Counted from the stretch's first letter, positions 1 to 11,955 are shown. The stretch is 64,000 nt of DNA from Forficula auricularia (GCA_024734495.1 JALMQS010000099.1:73097764-73161763), one strand, 5' to 3'. Notes: a model not told the origin generated them from the letters alone. Made by a program: numbers and translations.

Positions 1-410
1 ACAGCGTCCCTGTTTCAATTCCACCCGTAATTGATAATATTTATCACATGATGTATTCTCCCACTACCCTTATGAGATGATGTCTACGAGAGCTCTAGCG
101 ATACTTGCAATCTGACCATCATACGGAAAACAGTCAGACACGAACAGATTCAACGATACACGATAGATTCAACCCCTTTACGAACTCTCTTAACGAATTA
201 CGATAATACAATTACGTCTTTATAATAACGCCCTTCGAATGAAAGTTGTCATTCACCTGTATATAGAATATTATACTTGTTAATAAATATTTTATCTTAA
301 GTGAAACTTTTATTTGATAAATCTCCTACCCTAGACAAATAACGCAAAAAGCCACACGGAACCCACACGCAGGGATCAGTGAAGAGTTCAGTTCCCACAT
401 ATATATCTAC
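1..410 (+). repeat. Possible LTR-like end of a retroelement
   Basis: Non-coding sequence with an AATAAA signal near 281, a TTAAGTGAAAC segment and a final segment resembling an LTR 3' part. No second LTR, primer-binding site or coding region is visible, so this is a weak call. Confidence 0.2.
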
Positions 411-416
411 ATTTTT

Positions 417-1118
417 AACCGACTTCAAAAAAGGAGGAGGTTCTCTATTCGACTGATTTTTTTTTTGTGCCTATGTTACCTCATATCTCCGCCAATTGTC
501 AACCGATTTTGAAAAAAAAATTTGCATTGGGTCCAGTCTAGCTTCCGATTGGTCCCATTTTTTTTTCGTTTTTTTTTCATAGGTATTAGACCTTTTTTAT
601 TAGGTTTGTTTAGACCTAACCTCTTTGTTTATGAACCGATTTCGATGGTTCTTTTTTTATCCGAAAGAGGGTGTCTTAGGGATGGTGTCATATTAATTTG
701 GTCAAGTTCTGATGATATGATCACTATTAATAACATCACTAAAAAGAGAAAAATAAATATAATTTTTAAGAAAAAAATAAAAACCGACTTCAAAAAATTA
801 AATGCAACAAATAAAATACACTAAAAGGTATAAAATAATTATTATCTTATTTAGTTACAACTAAACGACGAAATATTAACATGAAAATAATTTTTGAAGT
901 TGGTGCCAAACATATACCTTTTATGAATCGCACTCGACGGATCTTACTTAGTACATTTGGAGGATATGCTCGCTTATAGGTATAGTTTGTTTGGTACGGA
1001 CTTCAAAAAGTATTTTCATGTTAATATTTCGTCGTTTAGTTGTAACTAAATAAGATAATAATAATTTTATACCTTTTAGTGTATTTTTTTTGTTGCATTT
1101 AATCTTTTGAAGTCGGTT
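417..1118 (+). mobile_element. Foldback element, family FB (copy A)
   Basis: Begins AACCGACTTCAAAAAA followed by GGAGGAGG and ends TTGAAGTCGGTT (terminal inverted repeats). The right half (about 784-1118) is itself a palindrome: arms containing ACTAAACGACGAAATATTAA fold around a centre near 950. No coding capacity. Other copies are at 11235-11955, 12832-13546, 13549-13892 and 30307-31018. Confidence 0.85.
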
Positions 1119-2026
1119 TTTATTTTTTTCTTAAAAATTATTTTTTGAAATCATAATTTGATGCTTTTCTTTATTTTTGATTATTTAAAATCGATTATAA
1201 TCAGGTAGCTTATAAATAAAACAGTAAAATTTTATTTTTTTTACTTATAAAATCAGATTGAAAAGAAATAAAAATAAAATTTATTTAAAACGAAATACGA
1301 TAAAAGCTCATTAAAAATACCCATTCATGTTTCAACTCCAGGAATGGATTATTTATATTACTTTTGTACTTTTAAAATGAACCTGAACTTTGGCCATCCA
1401 TAGTTAAAGTAGGTATGTTAAAAAGATTCCAGCAGATATAGGGATATATAGAATATATAATTTATTTATTTATTTAATTTAAACTCAATATGGGGAATTG
1501 GAATTGACCCCTCCAGCCGGCCCCCTATTTATATGTACAAAAGCATATAATTTATATTTTCAATTTTGGTCAAGATATTTTTCCCTCATCTATAAAAAGA
1601 AGAAAATAAAATTATTTTTATCGTCTTTTGATTAAAATCACCTTTTATAGTTTAATATTTTTCTGTATTTCTAAGTTTAGTAAGCGAAATAAAAAAAAAG
1701 CCAATTGGTAAGTTTACTGAAAAAGGAGTGCAATAATATTTATAGGTATATAAAAAAAAATCTTTAGAATGTTTCATTAGAGGAAAACTTATTTATTTAT
1801 CTCATTTGAAATAATTTTATAAAAATAGTAGGTAATTCATTTTTTAGTAAGTTAAAAAACTATTAACTCTGTTTCGTAATTAGAAATAGCGGTAGTATTA
1901 TTATATGATATCATTTTTTAATGAAAAAAATAATATTGTGTCGTATAAAAGATGGTAAAGAAGAGATATTATAGTATTAGTATATAGTCAAAAAACGATT
2001 AAATTATAGGTTCGATTATATATAAT
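1119..2026. other. AT-rich intronic sequence, no feature recognised
   Basis: Homopolymer-rich AT sequence without open frames or clear repeats. Confidence 0.5.
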
Positions 2027-2832
2027 ATTCGTCTAGATTAATTTGTAACAACGCTTAGAGAAATTTCTCTAAAAAAATTACGCTCTTGCCTAGGAATCGA
2101 GCCGACGAACTCTTGAACTATGGTCATTGGCTCTAGCGATTACACCTTGGGACATTAATATTTCTATCTTGATTTCTATTACTAAAACTAGATATTTTTG
2201 ATTTAGACTTTGTGTCGAGATAATATTGTATTCATTTGAACTCGAATGAAAATGAAAAAACACCAATTGATTTTAAATTAAAAAACATTAAATATGTATT
2301 AATTAACGAGGCAAATTTGAAATATAATTGTCAGCTAGGATTTTAAACTGACAGCTCCAATGGATTTTCATTAACCAGGCAAATTTGAAATATAATTTTA
2401 ATTTGCACTCGAATTTTGAAATGAAAGACTCCAATTCATTTTAAATTAAGAAACATTAAATATATTTTTTGTAATTAATTAAATTAATTGAACCGCGTAA
2501 ATTTGAATAATTTTCATGATTCAGCCTGCGAATTTTGCAGTTCATAAATCATTTCATTATTTTTGTTTTGAAAAGGAAAATGAAATTTTAATTTTAATTT
2601 TAAATTTAAATATATTCATAATTATTCCTCCCCCCCCCCCCCCGCCACTCAAAAATTAAAGAGGCGAAACTATTAAGAGACGATGTATTTTCGGTAGTTT
2701 ACGGCTATACATTTGGAGTGTGGTTTTTTAAGAGGAATAAAATTTTTGGACCGAGACGCTGCCCGCCAGGGCATTCCAGCCCGGAGGGTCGAGCTTCGAG
2801 GCGTGCCGAAGGCACGCACGAGAAGCTCGTTA
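2027..2832 (-). repeat. tRNA-headed interspersed repeat, family RB (copy 1)
   Basis: Shared with 8386-9050, 18680-19450 and part of 31535-32350. On the minus strand it has a GC-rich end with nested hairpins (2757-2830), a poly-C/G tract (2629-2643), AT-rich middle modules and a tRNA-like head (about 2150-2085) with GGCTCGATTCC as B box. Direction is set by the tRNA-like part. Confidence 0.7.
2085..2150 (-). repeat. tRNA-like (SINE-type) head within RB copy 1
   Basis: Counterpart of the better preserved head at 19333-19400. The B-box-like segment is degenerate and the cloverleaf is not complete, so this is not a functional tRNA gene. Confidence 0.45.
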
Positions 2833-2914
2833 AAATATAATAAGACATGGAGGATTACCTAATGCTAACAAAATCAATGTTAAAACTTTCAATTCTATGA
2901 CTATTAATATTATA

Positions 2915-3182
2915 TGTAGATTTACCTTTTTAATTCACGTTGAGATTATTAAGAGAGGAATTGATTTCTGATATTTTCATATTTATTTATTTTTAACAAT
3001 GGATAAATAAATAAACAATAATAATAATGTACTTTTTAATGGATATTTTTATTTATTATGAAGGATTTAATTAAAAATATTCTTGTTTCCATTAATTTTA
3101 CACGAATTTCATATTAGTTTCTCTCTTATTTGAAATCATTAGGTATACCTATTAATTTTCACGAATAATTTTCACCCTCTTC
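2915..3182. repeat. Interspersed repeat, paired with 15858-16110
   Basis: Both segments share TTTAATTCACGT, a (TAAA)-rich block, AATAATGTACTTTT, CTTGTTTCCATTAA and TTTTCACCCTCTT in the same order and orientation. No coding content. Confidence 0.7.
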
Positions 3183-3349
3183 CTTTATTTCAATCGGATT
3201 AAAATTTATACACGTCTAACAGTTTATGACAATTGAAAAGTACGGTTTTGATGAATTTGGTAAACGAGGGGGTTGGATTTTGCATTTTTTTCCATGAGGT
3301 TTAATCAGAAATTAATTTGGTTTAGAAAACCCCATTTAAACTAATAATT

Positions 3350-3965
3350 TTTTACTTTATCCAATGCGAAGCATGGGAGAAAGTATTGTAATCGCTCTTG
3401 CGGCAAGCGCGACTTCAAAGGGTCCTCAGGTAAAGACTACGGAACCCATGGACTCAATTAAGGTCACAAATTGAAGTATTCAATGAGATTGAATTTTAGC
3501 ACGTGACGGTTTTGCCAAAAATTACCTGGGATCTCGCCGAGAGACCAAAAAGTGCCATTTTTTTGGAAGTGCGTGCGGATGTGATGGATGGATGGATGGA
3601 TGTGTGTGTGTTATCGTTTTTTTCGTCCACGAATTTTTCCACACCGTTGCACCGAATGAATTGAAATTGAAAACCTACCAGTATTTTAACAAAATGAAGC
3701 GCTGATTAGTTTTTGGTACATATCGGTCCACAAACATTAGTACTTTATTTCATTACTTTTTTAGTTTTTTCTAAATATCTTGAAAATGACTTAACCAATT
3801 TTGATGAAATTTAATATCCTAATTAAGTACCTTGGGAACCACAAAAAAGGTTAAATAAAGTTTTTAGTAAAATTATATTTTAAAGTACTTTACTCTAGAA
3901 CATATTAATATTTCAAATGAATTTGGATAAAGTTTAGCAACGATCCATTGCAGTTTATTTAAAAT
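3350..3965 (+). repeat. Interspersed repeat family RC (copy 1)
   Basis: Starts ACTTTATCCAATGCGAAGCA, continues with GTATTGTAATCG, ACGGTTTTGCCAAAAATTAC, a (GGAT)n microsatellite (3580-3603), and ends near GCAACGATCCATTGCAGT. Copies at 20790-21360 and 56116-56610 are on the opposite strand. The start resembles family RD, so the two may be one superfamily. Confidence 0.8.
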
Positions 3966-4036
3966 TTATCGTAGCCATATAAATCACCACAATCTATAAT
4001 TGTTCGAAAGAAAATTGGTGGAAAAATTTAGAGTAA

Positions 4037-4220
4037 TTTTTTTTTTTTTTTTGGCTTTTCGGCCTTTCAAGCCATAAGCCAATTTACGATACCAGTTATT
4101 TTTTTATTTAAATTTGTCTCCAAGGCAGGGGATCAGCCATCAGCCGAAAGCCTCGAACCGACTGGGTCCACTTGGTTAGCAGGTGGAGACGCTAACCACT
4201 AGACCAGCCCAACCCCCCAT
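4037..4220 (-). mobile_element. tRNA-derived SINE, copy 1
   Basis: Minus-strand copy of the SINE at 37909-38100: tRNA-like head, GGCTTATGGC, a GGCCGAAAAGCC hairpin and a 3' poly(A) (T tract 4037-4052 on plus). Flanked by AGAGTAA at 4030-4036 and 4221-4227, a probable target-site duplication. Confidence 0.75.
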
Positions 4221-5011
4221 AGAGTAAATTTATCAGGATTTATAATTTTGGTCAGAATTAATTAGTTTGTGCACAGTGCTCCTTTTGATTTTTAAAAAAA
4301 TATCGTTATAGCCGTTTTTGAGAAAATCACAAAAAACGAAAAATCTTTCATTTAAATGTCAACTTCCCTTGTTTCGATTTCAACCAAAAGCTTGCTGTAG
4401 GTACTCCTCCTAGCCTATATCGAGCTTAAGTTTCAATTCATTAAATTCCAATGATAAAGGGAGAAAATCTTCCGAAACGTTTGGAGTTATAATAAACATA
4501 TGAAGATGAAAACACTAAAACTAAATACACAAATTTCAAATTTGACTTTGTTAATCATTTGCAAACTAAATGTACAAGAATAAAAACGTGCTTTAATTTG
4601 TTTCTGGTTTACGTTAATCTAGCAAATAAGATGCTACTTTATCTGTAAAAATTGATTTATTAAAACAACGTACCACCGTCAAAACATATTTTAATGAGAA
4701 TTTATAAGTTTAATGTGTCACACAAATAAAATTTAATTTTGCAATATTCAAAGACGCCTAACTTGGCAACGCAGCACTGGAATTTAAAAAATGCACACCA
4801 AAATGTAGAGAATAAAAAGCCCTTCAAAATAATGTCTCACTCGACCCCCTTTCCTATTAAAGATTTGGGGGGGCGAGGGGGGCGATCTAATTTATACGTC
4901 AAAATTCTTCCCCCTCAAATACAAATTTGACGAGTCTCAGCGATTTTTGAAATAATTTACCAGTTTAGCTATACTAGGGGTGGGAAGTTTTCAAATAGAC
5001 ACACTGTATAT
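4221..5011. other. AT-rich intronic sequence with one degenerate ribozyme-like motif
   Basis: At 4450-4482 there is ATGATAAAGGG...TTCCGAAACGTTT, resembling the hammerhead-like motifs but with altered core bases. Nothing else recognised; a short 63-codon open frame (4739-4930) is probably chance. Confidence 0.4.
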
Positions 5012-5300
5012 ACAGGGTGGTCCCGAATTCATGGTACAAACGTTAATGGTAGGTACAGGACATTGTAACAATGAGTTATTGTATAGGAATGTATAGTCGC
5101 AAGTGACGCGGTGAGGCGTAAACAGGGGAAATAACGGCTATACATTATACATACATTATACACTATATTACTATTACACTATACATACATATACATATTA
5201 CATATACTTATTACACTATACATTCCTATACAATAACTCATTGTTACAATGTCCTGTACCCACCATTAACGTTTGTACCATGAATTCGGGACCACCCTGT
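5012..5300. mobile_element. Palindromic MITE with ACAGGGTGGTCCC ends
   Basis: Terminal inverted repeats ACAGGGTGGTCCCGAATTCA and complement extend about 95 bp inward (to about 5095 and 5215), enclosing a TATACATTA-rich centre. Flanks read TATA on both sides, consistent with a TA-type duplication of Tc1/mariner-superfamily MITEs. Confidence 0.8.
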
Positions 5301-6332
5301 ATATAATATATTTAAAAAAAAATTGCACCGCCTACTCATTATTTTAATTTCATCGAATAATCCAAACATCAAAGAAAAAAAATCATTCAATTAAAAAAAA
5401 AAAAAAAAAAAAAAAATAGAAAAAAATGAAGAAATAAATAATCAGGTCCTAGATATTGGGAACGCGCAATTTCAAATGCTCATATTTCACTCTCATTAGA
5501 AATAATGAGATTTCGTATTATCGACAACGACATCGTCGTCAATGTTGATTAAAAAAAAAAAAAAAAAATCCAATTGCATTTTTTTTTTTTATTTGTGAAA
5601 GGGAAAACTTTTTCTGCAATTTGGAACGGTGTGTGTAATTTGAAGACCTAGGTATAGAAAAAAAGAAAGGGGGCAATTCATTTTTGAATAACGTTATCTT
5701 GGTCGATTCATCAATTTCAAGTATTATATGATGTGTGATAGGTAATACGTAATCGAGGCGAGAAATATAGAATTACCTAGATAGAGAGAAAATTCTTATT
5801 AACGGGTTTCTGCGCTTTATTTTGAGTAGATTAGAACTGACAGAGTTGCTGAGATCATTCCCTCACTGTACTGGGCAACTGTCAATCGGCGGCAAACTCA
5901 CTCGCAACCAAAGATAGATAGATATAGATATAGATTAGGAAAACTTTCACTTGAAAAAAAAATAATTAAAGAAATAGAATCCAGCGTTAAAAAAAAATAA
6001 TGAATTTTCAAATAAAATTCACCAAATTTTGTAAATTGAACTGGAAATTGTATAAAATCTGGATTTTATTAAATATCATTATTATCTATATAATAAAAAT
6101 GAATTTCTGTTTCTTTGTAACCGCAGATCTCTCAAATGCCTGGACCGATTTGGCTATTTTTTTAAATGTTCGTAATAGTCCAATTCAGGTTAATACTGTA
6201 AAAAAAAAATTGGAAAATTCAGGAAAAACTAAAAAAAATTCAGGTTAGCCAACATAGCTTGCCAAACAATAAAAGAACTAAACTAGCAAATTTTACTTAT
6301 GGAAAGTGGTGTAGGTTTTAGGTGAAACATGA
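5301..6332. other. AT-rich intronic sequence with poly(A) tracts
   Basis: Contains A-runs near 5392-5416 and 5550-5568 and a T-run at 5580. The 82-codon open frame at 6000-6248 has no recognisable domain. No repeat family assigned. Confidence 0.45.
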
Positions 6333-6409
6333 TGTTATTAATTAATAGAGTAAAGGGTGTATAGTTTCACAGTGAATAAAATAAAACTCAAAGAGGTTCA
6401 TACAAACTC

Positions 6410-6440
6410 AATATATTTCGGATTTTTAGTCCATCATCAG
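6410..6440 (-). ncRNA. Hammerhead-like ribozyme motif
   Basis: Minus strand: CTGATGA, T, short stem II (GGA/TCC), GAAA, then self-complementary ATATAT and T. Core bases intact; activity untested. Confidence 0.45.
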
Positions 6441-6478
6441 GAGTTTACAAGTTAATACTTAACTTAACTTGTAAACTC

Positions 6479-6510
6479 CTAATGATGGACTAATAATCCG
6501 GAAATATATT
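6479..6510 (+). ncRNA. Hammerhead-like motif, mutated core
   Basis: Opposite arm of the same palindrome; CTAATGA replaces CTGATGA, so the catalytic core is broken, and one extra G precedes GAAA. Confidence 0.3.
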
Positions 6511-6585
6511 GAGTTTGTATAAACCTCTTTGAGTTTTATTTCATTCACTGTGAAACTATACACCCTTTACTCTATTAATTAATAA

Positions 6586-7469
6586 ACTAGCAAACTAAAC
6601 ATGTGTTCATTCTCAATAGTTCTAACCACATTATCGTTGAAGAAGAATTTAATACTGCAACAAAGATTTAAAACTATCTATTTATTTAAAGTACATTTAA
6701 AAACAAAAATTTAAAAAAAAAATCGTCATGATAACTAAATTTTTGAAAAAGTTATGGTTATTTAAAAAAAGCTATTTTTTTTTCAAAAATTCCTAACTTC
6801 TTTTGGGTTGGGTGAAAAAATTTGAAAAAAAATTCTGAAAACCGTCTTTAATAGGGTAGAAAAAAATAAAAAAGTTTCGGCCAAGCTTTTGATTATATGT
6901 ATAGATGAAAAATATTTAATTTAAAATAAAATATGTTATTTAAAAATCATTTTTCTTAAAAATACCCTTGGGAATCTCACCTCATCCTTTTTCTATTGTA
7001 TTTAAGACCCTGAGACATTTCAAAAGAACTAAGCCTTTTGGCTTTTGTATTCAAGCTCATTCATTCTATTCAATAAAATTTATTTATTTCAAAGTTAATT
7101 ATAAAGGATTATTGAAACTATACTAACTAAACTAACTGAAAGGAATTAATTAGCTTTTGGAATTTCTTTAAAAATATATTTTAAAGATTAAAACCAAAAT
7201 TCAATTAGCCTGTAGAATTCTTTAAAGAAAACAAAATCATTTGAAAACCCATTGTTATATTGTTTTGAAATCTAGGAAATTTCAGCCTATTGAAATTATT
7301 AAAAACCTATTTTGAGCCTAATTAAACCTAAATTTTCTATAATCTAATAATAAACTTTAAAAGTTTATTATTTTTAATTTTTTAATTGGATAATTCTCCC
7401 CAAATGACGATTTTTACCTTATTTATTGAATTTTTACAAGACAAAAACTTTATTTTAATTTAAGTTGAA
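6586..7469. other. AT-rich intronic sequence, nothing recognised
   Basis: No open frame or clear repeat structure. Confidence 0.45.
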
Positions 7470-7630
7470 AGGTTCTTTTTGCCGAATAATTGAGTAGCAG
7501 AAGGGGACAATAAAATATTGTCTTCTGCTGGAAAAATAAATTTTTTAAATTCATTCATAAAGAGATATACTTTGTCCTCTTCATCAATCTATTACAATTA
7601 ATTCACAAGAGTTGATATATGAAAGTGCTC
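7470..7630 (-). repeat. Penelope-like pseudo-LTR fragment
   Basis: Shares the order TTGCCGA, AGTAGCAGA, GACAATAAAA, GTCTTCTGCTGG and CCTCTTCATC with the fragments at 25375-25660 and 42664-43055. The ribozyme-like segment is degraded. Confidence 0.5.
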
Positions 7631-7639
7631 TTTACACGT

Positions 7640-8060
7640 GTATAAAACATCAATAAAACAGCCATGTGGGGGTCCAGGGGGCGAAGGCCCCTGGCTAGGA
7701 AAAGGCCCGCTGAACCTAGTTTAAAAATAAATACAAATCTTTAAACGTTTAATTAAACCCAAACGTTTCCGGAGAATTTCTCCCTTTATCAATAGAAAAT
7801 ATTCAATTGAAAAAAAAAATATTGCTTTTATTAACGCTCAAAAAATGAAACACTAAAGAAATTAAATATTTTGAATATACAAATCTTTAAAAAACAATAA
7901 AAAAAACTCGTTTATTCGAAAGCAAACGTTTCGAGAGAATTTCTCCCCTTTTCAATGGAAATTTTAAAAGAAAAAAGAAACGTTTAGTTTTCGAAGTGTT
8001 TGTTGATTGTTTTTTAAAGATTTGTATTTTTTAATATTTGTTATACAATCAAAAAATTTT
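7640..8060. repeat. Pair of diverged ribozyme-like units in an imperfect array
   Basis: Two related segments (about 7755-7810 and 7915-7970) carry, on the minus strand, GGGAGAAATTCTC followed by GAAACGTTTG. They match the related motif at 15115-15145. Core CTGANGA is altered to TTGATAA or TTGAAAA in all, so these look like a decayed family. Confidence 0.4.
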
Positions 8061-8385
8061 TATTATTATGGTACAAATTGAATTACCTTTAATTCAAATA
8101 AAAATATAAAAAATTATTTTTCTCTAAAGATTTTTGGTAAATATTAGTAATTAATTAATTTAACTATATAACAATCAATTGTTTTTGTTATTATTTTATT
8201 TATATTATAATATTTATTTCATATTCTATCTATTATATTTTAGTAGATAGAATTAATTAATTCCCTTTAGCCCCTGAATGTAGACAACCTAATGCACTTT
8301 ATTTAAGTATCGAAAAATTCCGCTAGGAGCGCTATTAAGAATTTGTAAAGCAGATTAAAGAAGAATGAAATAGTTAATACTATAT

Positions 8386-9050
8386 ATGTTTGTCTAGATT
8401 AATTTGCAACAACGCTTAGCTTCCTTTTTCCGCCACTAGATGTCCCGGCGATCAATTTCAAACAAGATCGAATATGGCCCGGTCAAATTAAAAACTTTAT
8501 ATCGAAATTGAAATCACAGATACATGAAATATACTCTAATCAAAAGAGAGTAAATTTTGTAACATTAATATTTATATCTTGATTTCTGTTACTAAAACTA
8601 TATATTTTTGATTTAGTCTTTCTGTCGAGATAATATTGTATTCATTTGAACTCAAATGAAAATGAAAAATCACCAATAGATTTTAAATTAAGAAACATTA
8701 AATATATATTAATTAACGAGGCAAATTTGAAATATAATTGTCAGCTCGGATTTTAAACTGATGGCTTCAATCGATTTTCATTAACCAGGCAAATTTGAAA
8801 TATAATTCTAATTTGGACTCGAATTTTGAAATGAAAGACTCCAATTCATTTTAAATTAAGAAACATTAAATATATTGATCATTATTCCTCCCCCCCCTTG
8901 CCACTCAAAAATTAAAGAGGCGAAACTTTTAAGAGACGATGTATTTTCGGTAGTTTACGGGTATACATTTGGAGTGTGGTTTTTTAAGAGGAATAAGATT
9001 TTTGGACCGAGACGCTGCCCGCCAGGGCACCAGTCCGGAGGGCCGATTAT
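8386..9050 (-). repeat. Interspersed repeat family RB (copy 2)
   Basis: Same order of modules as 2027-2832, including TCTAGATTAATTTG, the poly-C tract and the GC-rich end, but the tRNA-like head is replaced by other sequence around 8420-8560. Confidence 0.7.
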
Positions 9051-9204
9051 AAAATAACAATAAGTGAATGAAATTTCGGTAAATCGCTTTTGAATGTATA
9101 GGTACACCTAAAAATATTCTATTTAATAAAAAAATTGATGAAAGGCAGCCCAAGGATAATGAAAAAAAAATTATTGGAACGTCTATTTTATCCTCTTAAA
9201 AAAC

Positions 9205-9236
9205 GACGTATCGGAGAGTCTTGGCTTCTTCTTCAG
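9205..9236 (-). ncRNA. Hammerhead-like motif, degraded
   Basis: Minus strand CTGAAGA is kept, but GAAAC is GATAC and stem II is imperfect. Confidence 0.3.
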
Positions 9237-9379
9237 GGTTTAAAAGATCAACGAAGGAAACTTATTGCTTTTTCTCTTCTAAGCATCAATAGAATTTTTT
9301 CTTCTGTCAAGAAACGACAATCTTCGAGCTCTGCTGAAGAAGAAAAGAAAGAAGTTTCGTTTGTTGATCCTTTTAAACG

Positions 9380-9410
9380 CTGAAGAAGAGGGGAGATCCT
9401 CCGAAACGTC
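9380..9410 (+). ncRNA. Hammerhead-like ribozyme motif
   Basis: CTGAAGA ... GAAACGTC with ACGT as self-complementary stem III and GTC cleavage triplet. Stem II (GAGGG/CCTCC) has one mismatch compared with the family at 56803. Confidence 0.4.
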
Positions 9411-9965
9411 AAAAAAGTGACGTTTCAATAAATTTCTTATATTCGGAAGTTTTTTTAATTATATTTATTCTTCATTAAAAATAATTAATATTTAAATTTT
9501 GTAAAAGTGTCCTATAGATCATATTTAAAAGAAATTTACCGAAATTTCATTCAATTATTGTTATTTTATAAAAACGTTTTATATTTCTTAAATCTGCTTT
9601 ATAAATCGTTAATAGCGCTCCTAGCGGAATTTTCAATAAAGTGCAATCGGTTGTCTACATTCAGGGGCTAAAGTGAATGAATTAATTCTTTCTACTAAAA
9701 TATAATAATATTACAAATAAAATAATAAACCCTTTGTTTAGTTTTGAAAGAACTGGTTATTTAATTTTCGTTTCTTATAATAATTTAAGTTAAATGCAAT
9801 TACAACAATATTTTACACAGAGAGTATGACAATTAACCAGTACTTCAGCAAAAATTAATAGTAACAAAAGAAATTTATAATTAACAAAACTACAACAAAA
9901 AAATATTATATTGATTGTTATATAATTAAATTAATTACTAATATTTACCAAAAAATTTTATAAAA

Positions 9966-11234
9966 ATATTCTATTATAGATACATTTAAGAGCAATATTT
10001 CAATAAAAACCATCAAATAAAATTAAATTCCAATATACAAATCAATTAGTTTAATTAAAATTTAAATTTAAAGAAAAATAATAATTAAATTTACAAGAAA
10101 ACTAATTAAATCAAATTTCTACATAAATCAATTAATATTATTCAAATTTATATAATTAATTAATTTATCCAAATTAAAAATTATTGTAATTTGTATAATA
10201 AAATTAAATTTATTCGATTGTTTTTAAGTGCACATTTTCTCTACACTCGGTTGCCATGGAAATCTAAATAAACATTAAGAGCGATGACGTCAGTGCGTTT
10301 GATAACACTATAATTTTCGTTTTAACAGGTGATAATCTGGAAAGTTTGTGGTTGGGCCATTTTACTAAACCATAAAAAGGTATAATCATTGCAATTCAAA
10401 TGCCTTACAGGTGAAGATTTGATTTCTTCTATTAAAATCGAAACGAGATTTGGTTTTTTTATTATTATTAAATATATGTAAATAATATATAAATGGCTGT
10501 AAGTATGCAATAAAAAGAAGAAATAATAGTTGATTTCCTAGTAATTTTCTTGTTCAAGCAACGTGCCTGTTTCTTGTATTTTTTCTGGTTGATTCTTTTG
10601 AAAATCTACCTGAGTGTCAATCTATCGTCTATCCTATTATGCAGGATGGATGGTCGGCTGCTTAAGAGTTAAAACAGTTGAAGAGGAGCATTTCTGTTTG
10701 AGGTAGAGGAGGATCGATTTGGCAACGTCGCCACAAAAGGTGCGTGTGTCTGTCTGTCTGTCTGCCCGGTTACCTCTAGCTCAACTTCTTTTTTCTTTCA
10801 GTTTTTCCCTCCTTTATCTCTTTCTTTCTTCTGTTTGTGTTAGCCCGGGTTCTTTTCCACTCATATTCTCATCTTTTTTTTTACCATTTCATTGAAATAT
10901 CTGCAGAGTATTTATTTATTTTTTTTAACGGGATAAAGAGCGAGTGAGTGATTAGTGGACAGGATTTTTTTACGCTGCTGCTATTCTGAATTCATTTTAA
11001 TCCAATGACAAAAGAGAGATATAGTATAAGGATAAAGAAGATAATATATGGGCGGTTTTTAGAAAAAAAAATATATTTTTCATAAATAATTATATTTTTT
11101 ATATTTATTCAAGGTAATTAATTAAGTGCATCTTCAATTTTCAAAAATTGTTGCTTTATATTCTATTACTATTTTTTTTTTTTCAAATTTTAAGAAAGTT
11201 AAGAAAGTAATAAAAATTTTTAGAAAAAAATAAA
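9966..11234. other. Single-copy intronic sequence
   Basis: AT-rich to about 10230, then mixed composition (10230-10990) without repeats matching elsewhere in the window. Contains a (TCTG)n run near 10750. No coding evidence. Confidence 0.45.
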
Positions 11235-11955
11235 AACCGACTTCAAAAATTAAGTGCAACAAATATAAAAATACACTAAAAAATAATTATTATCTTATTT
11301 AGTTACAACTAAACGACGAAATATTAACACGAAATTACTTTTTAAAGTCGGTGCCAAACAAACTATACCTATAAGCGAGCGTACCCGCCAAACGTAAGTA
11401 AGATCCGCCGAGTGCGATTCATAAAAGGTATATGTTTGGCACCGACTTCAAAAAGTAATTTCGTGTTAATATTTCGTCGTTTAGTTGTAACTAAATAAGA
11501 TAATAATTATTTTATACCTTTTAGTGTATTTTTATATTTGTTGCACTTAATTTTTTGAAGTCGGTTTTTATTTTTTTCTTAAAAATTTTTATTTTCTCTC
11601 TTTTAGTGATGTTATTAATAGTGATTATATAACCAGAACTTGACCAAATTAATATGACACCATCCCTAAGACACCCCCTTTCGGATAAAAAAAGAACCAT
11701 CGAAATCGGTTCATAAACAAAGAGGTTAGGTCTAAACAAACCTAAACAAACCTAATAAAAAAGGTCTAATACCTATGAAAAAAAATCGAAAAAAAAATGG
11801 GACCAATCGGAAGCTAGACTGGACCCAATGCAAAAAAAATTTTCAAAATCGGTTGACAATTGGCGGAGATATGAGGTGGCATAGGCACAGGAAAAAAAAA
11901 AAAAAAAAAAAAAATTCAATCGAATAGAGAACCTCCTCCTTTTTTGAAGTCGGTT
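11235..11955 (-). mobile_element. Foldback element, family FB (copy B)
   Basis: Minus-strand copy of 417-1118, with palindromic part at 11235-11555 and GGAGGAGG end near 11932-11940. Contains an internal A-run at 11890-11913. Confidence 0.85.

Larger units (their letters stand above)
6333..6585. repeat. Perfect-looking 250-bp palindrome of inverted pseudo-LTR ends
   Basis: Arms run from ATTAATTAATAGAGTAAAGG (6337) to a centre near 6457 and back. Each arm carries a hammerhead-like motif. Resembles head-to-head Penelope-like pseudo-LTR fragments such as 42664-43055. Confidence 0.75.
9135..9460. repeat. Inverted pseudo-LTR pair with two ribozyme-like motifs
   Basis: Segments such as TTTAAAAGATCAACGAA and its near-complement TTGTTGATCCTTTTAAA face each other. 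The 82-codon open frame across it (9135-9383) is a by-product of the palindrome and not a gene. Confidence 0.55.
8095..9965. mobile_element. Composite long inverted-repeat element with nested insertions
   Basis: Arms at about 8095-8375 and 9590-9965 are complementary (e.g. TAGCGCTCCTAGCGGAATTT at 9611 opposite its complement at 8316). The right arm has an insertion around 9733-9895. The interior holds an RB repeat copy (8386-9050) and a palindrome with ribozyme-like motifs (9135-9460). Confidence 0.7.

Noticed and set aside
9135..9383. 82-codon K/R/S-rich open frame
   Set aside because: Lies across an inverted pseudo-LTR pair and includes a ribozyme-like sequence; explained by the palindrome.
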